Part shown: one piece after another, positions 29,149 to 36,967 of the stretch
Layout: the number at the start of each line of letters is the position of its first letter
How positions within the stretch are numbered: position 1 is the stretch's first letter
Origin: Mycobacterium cookii
GTDB taxonomy: Bacteria > Actinomycetota > Actinomycetes > Mycobacteriales > Mycobacteriaceae
Direction of reading: 5' to 3'
Assembly (NCBI RefSeq): GCF_010727945.1
Contig: NZ_AP022569.1
Span: forward strand, 930,001-994,000
DNA length: 64,000 bases
Translations under genes and position numbers: made by a program
Notes under the pieces: model-generated
Seen by the model: only the letters and a program-made list of their open reading frames with translations
Database searches by the model: none
What the model was told of the DNA's origin: nothing

Positions 29149-30530
29149 CTCGCGGCTTTCGCCGTCTCGCCTTCGTGAGCCTCGGCGGCAAGTACCGCGA
29201 GCTGTTCCAGGCGCGTCCGGGCGAAGGCCTGCTGTTCGGTGATCGTCAGCTGTCCACGCCGCGTGCTGAGGAAGGTCACGATCCATGACAGCAGCGTGCT
29301 CACTTTGGTTTTGAACCCGACGAGATAGACCAGGTGCAGCACCAGCCACGCCAACCAGGCGATGAAGCCGCTGAATTCCAACGGCCCGATCTTGGCCACC
29401 GCGGAAAACCGCGAGACCGTGGCCATCGAACCTTTGTCGAAGTACTGGAACGGTTCGCGGTCTGCCGGTTTTGCGCCGGCGAGTTCCGCTTTGATCGTGC
29501 CGGCAACATATTTGGCGCCCTGGATGGCTCCCTGCGCGACCCCGGGCACGCCGTCGACGGCAGCCATGTCACCGACGACGAACACGTTGGGATAGCCCGG
29601 CACCGACAGGTCGGGCAACACCTTCACCCGTCCCGCTCGGTCGAGTTCCACGCCAGATTGCCGGGCCAGATCGCGACCCAATGGGCTGGCGGAGACTCCC
29701 GCCGACCACACCTTGCAGGCCGATTCGATCCGACGGATGCTGCCGTCAGGGTCCTTGACCGTGATGCCGTCACGATCGACATCGGTCACCATCGCGTCGA
29801 GTTGGATTTCGACGCCCATCTTCTCCAGCCGCGCTGCCGCCCTCTTGCCGAGCTTGTCGCCGAATGGCGGCAGTACCGCCGGAGCGGCGTCCAGCAGGAT
29901 CACCCGTGCCCTGGTCGAGTCGATGTGCCGGAACGCGCCTTTCAACGTGTAGTCGGCGAGTTCGGCGATCTGGCCCGCCATTTCGACGCCGGTAGGCCCG
30001 GCGCCGACGACGGTGAACGTCAGCAACTTTTTGCGACGCTCCGGATCGTTGGAGCGTTCGGCGGCTTCGAACGCACTAAGAATGCGGCCGCGCAGTTCCA
30101 GCGCGTCGTCGATGGACTTCATGCCGGGCGCGAATTCGGCGAATTGGTCGTTGCCGAAGTAAGACTGGCCGGCGCCCGCCGCAACGATCAAGCTGTCGAA
30201 GGGGGTGTCGTAGGTATGGCCGAGCAGATCCGACACCACGACGCTTCGCGCTAGATCGATATGCGTGACGTCACCGAGCAGCACCTGAACGTTGCGCTGC
30301 CTGCGCAGGATGACGCGGGTGGTCGGGGCGATCTCGCCCTCGGAGATGATCCCGGTGGCCACCTGATAGAGCAGCGGCTGGAACAGGTGGTGGGTGGTGC
30401 GGGCGATCAACTTGATGTCGACGTCGGCCCGCTTGAGTTTCTTGACCGCGTTCAGCCCGCCGAACCCGGATCCAATCACCACGACCCGATGCTTGCGGAC
30501 GGGTGCAGTGTTGTCGGATTGGGCGTTCAT
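29145..30530 (-). CDS. ndh: Type II NADH dehydrogenase
   Basis: Single-subunit, non-proton-pumping NADH:menaquinone oxidoreductase of the respiratory chain. It is 461 residues, with the FAD motif VVVIGSGFGGLNAVKKL (about residue 17), the second dinucleotide motif FTVVGAGPTGVEMAGQ (about 175), the FAD-side PNVFVVGDMAAV, and a C-terminal hydrophobic membrane anchor (residues 375-425, FIAWLAWLVLHLVYLVGF). It matches Rv1854c. The LLM oxidoreductase gene lies upstream on the same strand, 130 bp away, with a perfect palindrome in the gap (30620-30641). Confidence 0.96.
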   Translation of the reverse strand: MNAQSDNTAPVRKHRVVVIGSGFGGLNAVKKLKRADVDIKLIARTTHHLFQPLLYQVATGIISEGEIAPTTRVILRRQRNVQVLLGDVTHIDLARSVVVSDLLGHTYDTPFDSLIVAAGAGQSYFGNDQFAEFAPGMKSIDDALELRGRILSAFEAAERSNDPERRKKLLTFTVVGAGPTGVEMAGQIAELADYTLKGAFRHIDSTRARVILLDAAPAVLPPFGDKLGKRAAARLEKMGVEIQLDAMVTDVDRDGITVKDPDGSIRRIESACKVWSAGVSASPLGRDLARQSGVELDRAGRVKVLPDLSVPGYPNVFVVGDMAAVDGVPGVAQGAIQGAKYVAGTIKAELAGAKPADREPFQYFDKGSMATVSRFSAVAKIGPLEFSGFIAWLAWLVLHLVYLVGFKTKVSTLLSWIVTFLSTRRGQLTITEQQAFARTRLEQLAVLAAEAHEGETAKAAS

Positions 30531-30619
30531 GGGTTTGTGGCTCCTCAGCGGCGACTGGGTTCTCTTCTACCGTACCCGCCCGGACCTGCAATTATTGACG
30601 TTACGGGCGTGTGATCGCC

Positions 30620-30641
30620 CACATTCGAAGTATCGAATGTG
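30620..30641. promoter_or_regulatory. Perfect 9-bp inverted repeat upstream of ndh
   Basis: CACATTCGA and TCGAATGTG form a perfect inverted repeat around a four-base centre (AGTA). It lies 90 bp upstream of the ndh start and 19 bp after the stop of the preceding gene. Modest GC content and lack of a T-tract argue against an intrinsic terminator and favour a dimeric regulator's operator. The regulator is unknown. Confidence 0.5.
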
Positions 30642-30660
30642 ATGCGTCTCGCCGAGCCGA

Positions 30661-31566
30661 TCAGAGACCGACGAACGGCCGCAGCGCGTCACCGACCGCG
30701 GCGATGACGCCGGGCGTATAGGCCGGCATGTTGATGATGACGCCGTCGATTCCCGCATCGAACACCCTGGCCTGCACCTGTTCGGCAATGTGCTTGGCGC
30801 CCCCTGCGACCATTCGCCCGCTCTTCTTTGCCGGATCGGCGTTCTCGTCGAGCATCACGGTCAACAGCACGCTGGTCTCCAGCGTGGAGCGATCGCGTCC
30901 GATCTCGTCGCAGCGCTTGGCGAGAGCGTCGAGCTTGCCTGGCAGCTCGTCCAAGCCGGCGATGATGTTGAGGTGGTCGGCGTAACGCGCCGCGATGGCA
31001 AAGGTCTTCTTTTCGCCGCCGCCACCGATCATGACCGGGATGCGATCGCGAAAGCGCGGTTCGGCGAGCGCCGACTCGGTGGTGTACCACTTGCCGGAAA
31101 ACGTCGATCGTTCGCCCTTGATCATCGGGTCGAGGATCTGCAGCGCTTCTTCCAGCCGTTCGAATCGCTCGGTGAAGGTGCCGAACTCGAAGCCGAGTTG
31201 TTGGTGCTCGAGTTCGAACCAGCCGGCTCCGATGCCCAGGATCGCCCGGCCGGCACTCACGACGTCCAGCGTGGTGATCGCCTTGGCCAGCAGGGTCGGA
31301 TTGCGATAGGTGTTGCCGGTCACCAAGGTGCCCAGCTGAACTCGCTCGGTCGCCGTCGCCAGTGCGCCGAGAGCGGTGTAGGCCTCGATCATCGGTTGAT
31401 CGGGGGAGCCCAGCATCGGCAGTTGGTAGAAGTGGTCCATCACGAAAACCGAGTCGAAACCCGCAGATTCGGCTTCGCGAGCCTGCGCGATGACAGTCGG
31501 GAAAAGCTGCTCGACGCCGGTGCCGTAGGAGAAGTTGGGTATCTGAAAGCCAAGGCGGATGGTCAC
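30661..31566 (-). CDS. LLM-class F420-dependent oxidoreductase (Rv1855c-like)
   Basis: A 301-residue TIM-barrel protein of the luciferase-like monooxygenase superfamily, F420-dependent branch (GFQIPNFSYGTGVEQLF, VMDHFYQLP, LGTLVTGNTYRNPTLLAK, ILGIGAGWFELEHQQLGF). The GAGWFExEH signature is typical of mycobacterial F420 reductases. The substrate is unknown. Order and direction relative to ndh are as in M. tuberculosis (Rv1855c-Rv1854c), so the two may be co-transcribed from an upstream promoter, with the palindrome in between modulating ndh. Confidence 0.9.
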   Translation of the reverse strand: MTIRLGFQIPNFSYGTGVEQLFPTVIAQAREAESAGFDSVFVMDHFYQLPMLGSPDQPMIEAYTALGALATATERVQLGTLVTGNTYRNPTLLAKAITTLDVVSAGRAILGIGAGWFELEHQQLGFEFGTFTERFERLEEALQILDPMIKGERSTFSGKWYTTESALAEPRFRDRIPVMIGGGGEKKTFAIAARYADHLNIIAGLDELPGKLDALAKRCDEIGRDRSTLETSVLLTVMLDENADPAKKSGRMVAGGAKHIAEQVQARVFDAGIDGVIINMPAYTPGVIAAVGDALRPFVGL

Positions 31567-31623
31567 GAGATCAACCCTAGTGACCCGATGGCAGCCGCGG
31601 ACCCAGCCGAAGCGACTTACGCG

Positions 31624-32295
31624 TTATGCGAACTGCGTCAGCGCCCCGTGGCTGACGTGCAGCATCTGGCCGGTGATGTGGCGGGCAGCGGAACTGGTCA
31701 GGAACAGCGCCATCCTGGCGACCTCGTCCGCTACCGACGGCGGAGTGTTGGAAAGGCCCTCATACCCTGGCTGCGCACTGCGCCCGGTGGCAATCGCGTT
31801 GATGGTGATGCCGCGGGTGCCGTAGGCCTTCGCCTGGCCGGCGACCCAGTTCGCGAGCGCGGCCTTGACGGCGGCCTCAGCGCTTCCCGGGCGGGGGTTC
31901 TCGGGCACGACGCTGATGATCGATCCGCCCGAGCGCAAGTGGTCGCCGACCGTTTCGACCGCCAGCACCGCCGACAGCAGAGTGTCGTCGAGCGAGTTAC
32001 GGTACGCAGCAGCCAGATCCGACAGCGAGTACGCGCGCGGATCACCCGAGTCCCAGCGGGGCGCCGGAATGTTGACGATGGTGTCGAGGTGGTGCGGGAA
32101 TAGGTGGCGGACCTGCGCAAGACCGGCAGGGTCGGTGGTGTCGCAGACAATGGCGTCCGCATCGATTTCCTTGGCGGCCACTTCGAGATCGTCGCGGCGC
32201 GCGCCGACCAGGGTGATCGAGTGGCCGTCGTTGTGAAACTCCTCAGCAACGGCGCGACCCAATTCGGTGTCGCCTCCGGTGATCAGTACCTCCAC
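31624..32295 (-). CDS. Atypical short-chain dehydrogenase (Rv1856c-like)
   Basis: A 223-residue SDR-fold protein. The nucleotide-binding TGGDTELGRA motif is at residues 6-15 and NIPAPRWDSG replaces the NNAG motif. Where classical SDRs have the catalytic YxxxK, this protein reads ExxxK (EAAVKAALANW), so the tyrosine is missing. The same change is found in Rv1856c, hence it is a family trait, not a mutation. It may bind NAD(P)(H) without normal dehydrogenase chemistry. The GTG start at 32295 is placed by GAGGAGG upstream. No partner is evident apart from the LLM protein 57 bp downstream. Confidence 0.85.
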   Translation of the reverse strand: MEVLITGGDTELGRAVAEEFHNDGHSITLVGARRDDLEVAAKEIDADAIVCDTTDPAGLAQVRHLFPHHLDTIVNIPAPRWDSGDPRAYSLSDLAAAYRNSLDDTLLSAVLAVETVGDHLRSGGSIISVVPENPRPGSAEAAVKAALANWVAGQAKAYGTRGITINAIATGRSAQPGYEGLSNTPPSVADEVARMALFLTSSAARHITGQMLHVSHGALTQFA

Positions 32296-32477
32296 CGCTA
32301 TGACCTCCTCGTATTCAACGCTGAATCCAGGTTCCGGCCGTTTGCTCGCACCGCGGCTTCCGTCTCGAGCAACGATCATCCGATGCTTCGATGGTGACAT
32401 ACCGCAACGCCGGCCCCTGGGATTTCAGGGCGTGTATGGCCTTAACCTTTTGCCATGTTACTGGACAGTAGCTAGAG

Positions 32478-33332
32478 ATGAAACTCCGAATCCGGCACGG
32501 CGTGGTCACCGTTTGGACAACTCTGGACACCGTGACGTCTCGACCGGGGTCAGCATGGAGACGGGCAGCGGTCGGGTTGATGTCGCTGACGATGGTGACC
32601 AGCGTGGGCGGTTGCGCCCACAAGGCACCGTCGCCGCAAACCCCGAGCCATTCGCCGACCGCGTCGGTCATGGTATTCGCCGCGGTTCCGCTGAAGGCGG
32701 CCTTCACGCTGCTGGCCGGGAAGTTCCAAACCGACAACCCCGGCGCCGCAGTGGATTTCAACTTCGCGACGTCGTCGCAGCTGGCGAACAAGCTAACCCA
32801 GGGCGCCACCGCCGACGTCTTTGCCTCGGCGGACAGCGCGCAGATGGACACCGTGGTCAAGGCTGGTCTGACAGGAAGCGATCCGGTCAATTTCGCCACC
32901 AACACGCTGGTGATTGTCACCGCACCGGGTGATCCCAAGCAGATCCATTCGTTCGCCGATCTCGCGAAACCGGGTCTGCGCGTCGCGGTGTGTCAATCAC
33001 CGGTGCCGTGCGGCGTTGCGACCCAGCTGATTGAGGACCACAGCGGGGTGCAGCTCAACCCGGCAAGTGAGGAGTCGACGGTGTCTGCGGTGTTGACGAA
33101 GGTCACCGGCGGCGAGGCCGATGCCGGTCTGGTCTACCTCAGCGATGCTCGCAAGGCCGGCGAGGCCGTCGATACGGTCAACTTCCCGGAGTCGACGAGT
33201 GCGGTGACGGTCTATCCGATCGCGATCCTCAAGCACGCGTCCCAGCCGGCGCTCGCGCAGAAGTTCGTCGACCTGGTCACCGGTCCGACCGGAGAGAAGG
33301 TGCTCAGCCAGGCCGGATTCGCCAATCCGTGA
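32478..33332 (+). CDS. modA: Molybdate-binding lipoprotein ModA
   Basis: Extracytoplasmic molybdate-binding protein of a ModABC transporter. A lipobox VGGC follows a basic and hydrophobic leader (WRRAAVGLMSLTMVTS). The mature domain has VMVFAAVPLKAAFTLLAGKF, GATADVFASADSAQMD, CQSPVPCGVATQLIED and DAGLVYLSDARKAG, matching Rv1857. A GTG at 32532 would give a normal 28-residue lipoprotein signal and may be the true start; I give the longest frame. The permease and ATPase genes modB and modC, next in M. tuberculosis, are absent here. The next gene is apa, so uptake must use ModBC encoded elsewhere, or the gene is orphaned. Confidence 0.88.
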   Translation: MKLRIRHGVVTVWTTLDTVTSRPGSAWRRAAVGLMSLTMVTSVGGCAHKAPSPQTPSHSPTASVMVFAAVPLKAAFTLLAGKFQTDNPGAAVDFNFATSSQLANKLTQGATADVFASADSAQMDTVVKAGLTGSDPVNFATNTLVIVTAPGDPKQIHSFADLAKPGLRVAVCQSPVPCGVATQLIEDHSGVQLNPASEESTVSAVLTKVTGGEADAGLVYLSDARKAGEAVDTVNFPESTSAVTVYPIAILKHASQPALAQKFVDLVTGPTGEKVLSQAGFANP

Positions 33333-33533
33333 GGACCGTTTCGCGGCTGCACTCCAGACGCGCCCGGCGACGGTCACGATGCCGTCTCGGCATTGCGCCC
33401 GCCGACTCGCGGTCGTCGACCCGGTGAACTGCGCCGATGCCGGTAGCGAGTGCACTGACCCGGACGGCAAAGTAATCACTTTGTCAGCAAACCACCCTTG
33501 CGTCACGGCTGTAACACGGTAGGTTTTTTGCTC

Positions 33534-34661
33534 ATGGACCAGGTGGACCGAAACTCACAACGGCCCAGAAACCGCTGGCTGGGCGCCATCGCCGCGATCG
33601 GCTGCGTCGGCGCCTTCGCGCTCGCCGTGCCGGCCACAGCAGGCGCCGATCCTGCGCCGCCACCCCCGCCGCCCGGCGGTCCGGTCGCACCCGCTCCTGT
33701 CGCACCCGGTCCTGCCGCCCCTGCAACCCCCGACGCCGCACCCGGCCCGTCAGGTCCCGCCGCCGCACCTCCGGCCGCCAACCCGGTCGCAGCGCCACCA
33801 GGAGCCGACCCCAATGCGCCGGCCCCGCCCGCGACCGACCCGGCCGCGCCCCAGCCCGGACGGGTCGACAACCCCGTCGGAGGGTTCAGCTACGTCGTGC
33901 CCGGCGGATGGGTGGAATCCGACGCCACCCACCTCGACTACGGTTCGGCGCTGCTCAGCAAGATCACCGGGGCGCCCAGCCCGGGCCAGCCACCGCCGGT
34001 GGCCAACGACACCCGCGTCGTGCTCGGCAAGCTGGACCAGAAGCTGTACGCCAGCGCCGAAGCCGACAGCACCAAGGCCGCTACGCGACTGGCATCAGAC
34101 ATGGGCGAATTCTTCATGCCCTACCCGGGCACCCGGATCAACCAGGAGACCACGGCCCTCAACGCCAACGGCATGTCCGGGGGTGCGTCGTTCTACGAGG
34201 TGAAGTTCAGCGACGCCACCAAACCGAGCGGCCAGATCTGGGCCGGAGTCGTCGGTCCGTCGGGCCCGAACGTGCCGCCGGCGGCAGCGAACCAGCGCTG
34301 GTTCGTGGTGTGGCTGGGCACCGGGAACGACCCGGTGGACAAGGCAGGCGCGAAGACGCTGGCCGAGTCCGTCCTTCCGCTGCTGGCGCCGGGAGCTCCG
34401 GCGCCTGCCCCGGGTGCACCGGCCCCCGCACCGCCACCAGGCGCACCAGCGCCAGCACCGCCACCGGGCGCACCGGCACCAGGCGCGCCAGCTCCAGCAC
34501 CGGGCGCACCAGCACCGGCACCGGCACCGGCGCCGGGTGCACCCGGCCCGGCTGCGCCTGCTCCAGGCGCACCCCCATCGCCTGCTCCGCCGCCACCGCC
34601 GCCCGGACAGCCAGCCGGCGGAAACGGTTCCGCGCCGACGCAGGGGCCGGTCTCGACCTAA
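33534..34661 (+). CDS. apa: Alanine/proline-rich secreted antigen Apa (fibronectin attachment protein)
   Basis: A secreted glycoprotein that binds fibronectin and is a major mycobacterial antigen (Rv1860; also called ModD from its position after modABC). It has 375 residues. The signal peptide is residues 1-38 (cut at AGA-DP), followed by a Pro/Ala linker to about residue 110. The globular FAP domain contains [27 protein letters not shown] and [18 protein letters not shown] long C-terminal Pro/Ala tail then makes the protein about 50 residues longer than M. tuberculosis Apa (325). The Pro/Ala/Thr regions are mannosylated in relatives. The start ATG matches the homologue (MDQVD/MHQVD). Confidence 0.94.
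   Translation: MDQVDRNSQRPRNRWLGAIAAIGCVGAFALAVPATAGADPAPPPPPPGGPVAPAPVAPGPAAPATPDAAPGPSGPAAAPPAANPVAAPPGADPNAPAPPATDPAAPQPGRVDNPVGGFSYVVPGGWVESDATHLDYGSALLSKITGAPSPGQPPPVANDTRVVLGKLDQKLYASAEADSTKAATRLASDMGEFFMPYPGTRINQETTALNANGMSGGASFYEVKFSDATKPSGQIWAGVVGPSGPNVPPAAANQRWFVVWLGTGNDPVDKAGAKTLAESVLPLLAPGAPAPAPGAPAPAPPPGAPAPAPPPGAPAPGAPAPAPGAPAPAPAPAPGAPGPAAPAPGAPPSPAPPPPPPGQPAGGNGSAPTQGPVST
34387..34620 (+). repeat. GAPAPAP-type codon repeats in the apa 3' end
   Basis: The C-terminal 75 or so residues of Apa consist of tandem GAPAPAP and [10 protein letters not shown] units, encoded by near-repetitive GCACCAGCACCGG-type DNA. This is a length-variable tract likely to change by slippage, and it explains the extra length relative to M. 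tuberculosis Apa. Confidence 0.8.
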
Positions 34662-34768
34662 CGGCGCGGCCGGACATCCCGAATTAGACGCATGGGTAAT
34701 TACGCGAAGTGGGTATACCGGGTTGACAATTCAGCAGCGGGCTTAGCCGGCTAACCAAGGAGGTCCCG

Positions 34769-35077
34769 ATGAATCTCATGGCAGCGACCGAATACCTCGC
34801 GATAGCTACGCCGACGGCAGTCGGTTGGATCGGCTACATCATCATCGGCGGCATTGCCGGCTGGCTCGCCAGCAAAGTCGTTGAAGGCACCGGCTCGGGC
34901 ATTCTGCTGGACATCGTCGTCGGCGTCATCGGCGGCTTCCTCGGCGGATTCTTGCTCACCAAGCTCGGCTTCGACGTGGCAAGTGGTCGCCACTGGTTCA
35001 CCTTCTTCACTGCGTTCCTCGGGGCCGTGATCCTGCTCTTCATCGTTCGGTTGGTACGCGGCGTCGGCCACCGCTAA
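34769..35077 (+). CDS. GlsB/YeaQ/YmgE family membrane protein (Rv1861-like)
   Basis: A 102-residue protein with three membrane helices (about 17-38, 42-66 and 78-97) and the family's glycine-rich helix pattern ([26 protein letters not shown]). Members are stress-associated membrane proteins of unknown mechanism. The start is fixed by a perfect AAGGAGGT nine bases upstream. It sits between apa and the alcohol dehydrogenase gene, as Rv1861 does. Confidence 0.9.
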   Translation: MNLMAATEYLAIATPTAVGWIGYIIIGGIAGWLASKVVEGTGSGILLDIVVGVIGGFLGGFLLTKLGFDVASGRHWFTFFTAFLGAVILLFIVRLVRGVGHR

Positions 35078-35109
35078 CCGGTTGCGGCCGCAGCTGTCTG
35101 GATGAGCCG

Positions 35110-36129
35110 GTGGCGATACCCAAGACCATGAACGCATGGCGCGTGCGCCGGCCCGGTCCGATGAGCAGCGACCCGCTGGAGCACGTCAGCGCCCAGGTGC
35201 CGAGGCCGGGGCCGTCGGAGCTGTTGGTCGCAGTGCGCGCGTGCGGCGTCTGCCGCACCGATCTGCACGTCACCGAGGGCGACCTTCCGGTACACCGGGA
35301 CCGTGTGACGCCCGGACACGAGGTGGTCGGAGAGGTTGTCGAGGTCGGCGCCGACGCCGGCGATGCGTTCAGCGTCGGCGACCGGGTTGGGATCGCATGG
35401 CTGCGGCATACCTGCGGGGAGTGCACCTACTGCCGGCGTGGCGACGAGAATTTGTGCCCGAAATCCCGCTACACCGGGTGGGACGCCGACGGCGGGTATG
35501 CCGAATTCGCCACCGTGCCAGCGGCGTTCGCGCATCGTCTGCCGGACGGCTACAGCGACACCGAGTTGGCGCCGTTGCTGTGTGCGGGCATCATCGGTTA
35601 CCGCTCGCTGGTGCGCGCCGCGCTTCCGCCCGGCGGCCGGCTGGGTCTGTACGGGTTCGGCGGTAGCGCGCACATCACCGCCCAGGTCGCGCTGGCCCAG
35701 GGCGCCGAGGTGCACGTGATGACGCGTGGCGCCGACGCCAGGGAGTTGGCGCTCGGGTTGGGAGCGGCCTCGGCGCAAGGTGCCGCTGATCCGCCGCCGG
35801 TGCCGCTCGATGCCGCGATCCTGTTCGCACCCGTCGGCGATCTGGTGCTGCCGGCGCTGGAGGCTCTGGACCGTGGCGGCACGCTGGCGATCGCCGGGAT
35901 TCACCTGAGCGACATTCCCGTCCTGAACTATCAGCGCCATCTCTTCCAGGAGCGTCAGGTCCGCTCGGTGACGTCCAACAACCGCGCCGACGCTCGCGCT
36001 TTCCTCGACTTCGTTGCCGAGCACCACGTCTCGGTGACCACGCCGGAATATCCGCTCAGCCAAGCCGATCGGGCCTTGTCAGATCTCAGCGCCGGCCGCA
36101 TCGCCGGCGCGGCGGTCCTGCTGCCCTGA
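35110..36129 (+). CDS. adhA: Zinc-dependent alcohol dehydrogenase (AdhA, Rv1862-like)
   Basis: A 339-residue medium-chain dehydrogenase with catalytic zinc ligands in [14 protein letters not shown] and GHEVVG. The structural zinc site is [15 protein letters not shown], and the Rossmann motif is [11 protein letters not shown]. It oxidises primary alcohols or reduces aldehydes with NAD(P); the substrate is unknown. It is close to Rv1862 along its whole length. The start is GTG 35110; ATG 35128 is an alternative. It is 32 bp downstream of the YeaQ-type gene. Confidence 0.9.
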   Translation: MAIPKTMNAWRVRRPGPMSSDPLEHVSAQVPRPGPSELLVAVRACGVCRTDLHVTEGDLPVHRDRVTPGHEVVGEVVEVGADAGDAFSVGDRVGIAWLRHTCGECTYCRRGDENLCPKSRYTGWDADGGYAEFATVPAAFAHRLPDGYSDTELAPLLCAGIIGYRSLVRAALPPGGRLGLYGFGGSAHITAQVALAQGAEVHVMTRGADARELALGLGAASAQGAADPPPVPLDAAILFAPVGDLVLPALEALDRGGTLAIAGIHLSDIPVLNYQRHLFQERQVRSVTSNNRADARAFLDFVAEHHVSVTTPEYPLSQADRALSDLSAGRIAGAAVLLP

Positions 36130-36135
36130 CGCCGA

Positions 36136-36900
36136 TCAGCCCGACAGGTGCCAGACCAGAGCCGCCGCCACGGCGCCGACGCCGTTGAGCGACCAGTGCA
36201 GCGCGATCGGCGCGAGCAGGCTGCCGCTGCGTCGACGTAGCCAGCTGAACACGAACCCGGCCGCCGCGGTCGCGAGCACCGCCAGGGTGACCCCGGCCAG
36301 CATGCCGAAGACGCCGCCTCCGAACAGTCGGGTGAAGCCCACATTGCTGCTCGTCAAGCCCAGCGACGTCGCGATGTGCCACAGCCCGAACAGCAGCGAA
36401 CCGGCGATGGCGACGCCCCGAAATCCCCACGCCCGGTTCAATGTGCCGTGCAGCACGCCGCGAAACGCCAACTCCTCGGGTATGACGGTCTGCAGCGGAA
36501 TGATGATCATCGAGGCCAGCAGCGCACCGGAGATCGACGCGTAGTGGCTGTTCATGAACATCGGCCGGGTCAGCGGCAGCAGAGCACCCACCGCGACCAC
36601 CGCGACCACCAGCCCCACCGCGCCGACCGCGTAGGCGGCGCCGGATTTCCAGTGCTCGCGGCCAAGGCCGAGTTCGACCCAACCCAGACCGGTAAATCGC
36701 AGCCACGCGACCAGGCCGATCGCCGCGGCGGGGATCGTCACGACGGCGGCCCACGGGGTGGTGAAGTGCGCGATCAGATTCGCCCACGCCAGCACCACGA
36801 CGACCACCGCGACCTCGACGCGGACCCGGAATTGGTGCAGCGCCGAGAGCTGCGCGACGACCGGGTGCGGTTCCGCCGCGGCGCTCTCATAGCCAGACAT
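36136..36900 (-). CDS. CPBP-family intramembrane metalloprotease (Rv1863c-like)
   Basis: A 254-residue polytopic protein with about seven hydrophobic segments and the CPBP/Abi signatures: EELAFRGVLHG (EExxxR), FGLWHIAT (FxxxH) and a final IALHWSLNG. The family includes intramembrane proteases related to Rce1; the substrate here is unknown. It converges on adhA (6 bp apart) and diverges from the CoA-transferase gene. The 67 bp gap to that gene holds both promoters. Confidence 0.9.
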   Translation of the reverse strand: MSGYESAAAEPHPVVAQLSALHQFRVRVEVAVVVVVLAWANLIAHFTTPWAAVVTIPAAAIGLVAWLRFTGLGWVELGLGREHWKSGAAYAVGAVGLVVAVVAVGALLPLTRPMFMNSHYASISGALLASMIIIPLQTVIPEELAFRGVLHGTLNRAWGFRGVAIAGSLLFGLWHIATSLGLTSSNVGFTRLFGGGVFGMLAGVTLAVLATAAAGFVFSWLRRRSGSLLAPIALHWSLNGVGAVAAALVWHLSG

Positions 36901-36955
36901 CTCTCCAGGCTACCGGCGGCGTCGAGGCAGGCGTCCGGAGTTGACACCTGCCAAC

Positions 36956-36961
36956 TACGCT
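36956..36961 (+). promoter_or_regulatory. -10 element of a possibly leaderless CoA-transferase mRNA
   Basis: TACGCT fits the mycobacterial TANNNT -10 motif and ends six bases before ATG 36968, which would put transcription start at the A of the start codon. No ribosome site is visible upstream of this ATG. Leaderless mRNAs are common in mycobacteria. Confidence 0.4.
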
Positions 36962-36967
36962 GACCTG

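Noticed and set aside
36941..36946. TTGACA as a -35 element for the CoA-transferase gene
   Set aside because: Only 9 bp separate it from the TACGCT -10; the spacing is too short for a normal promoter.
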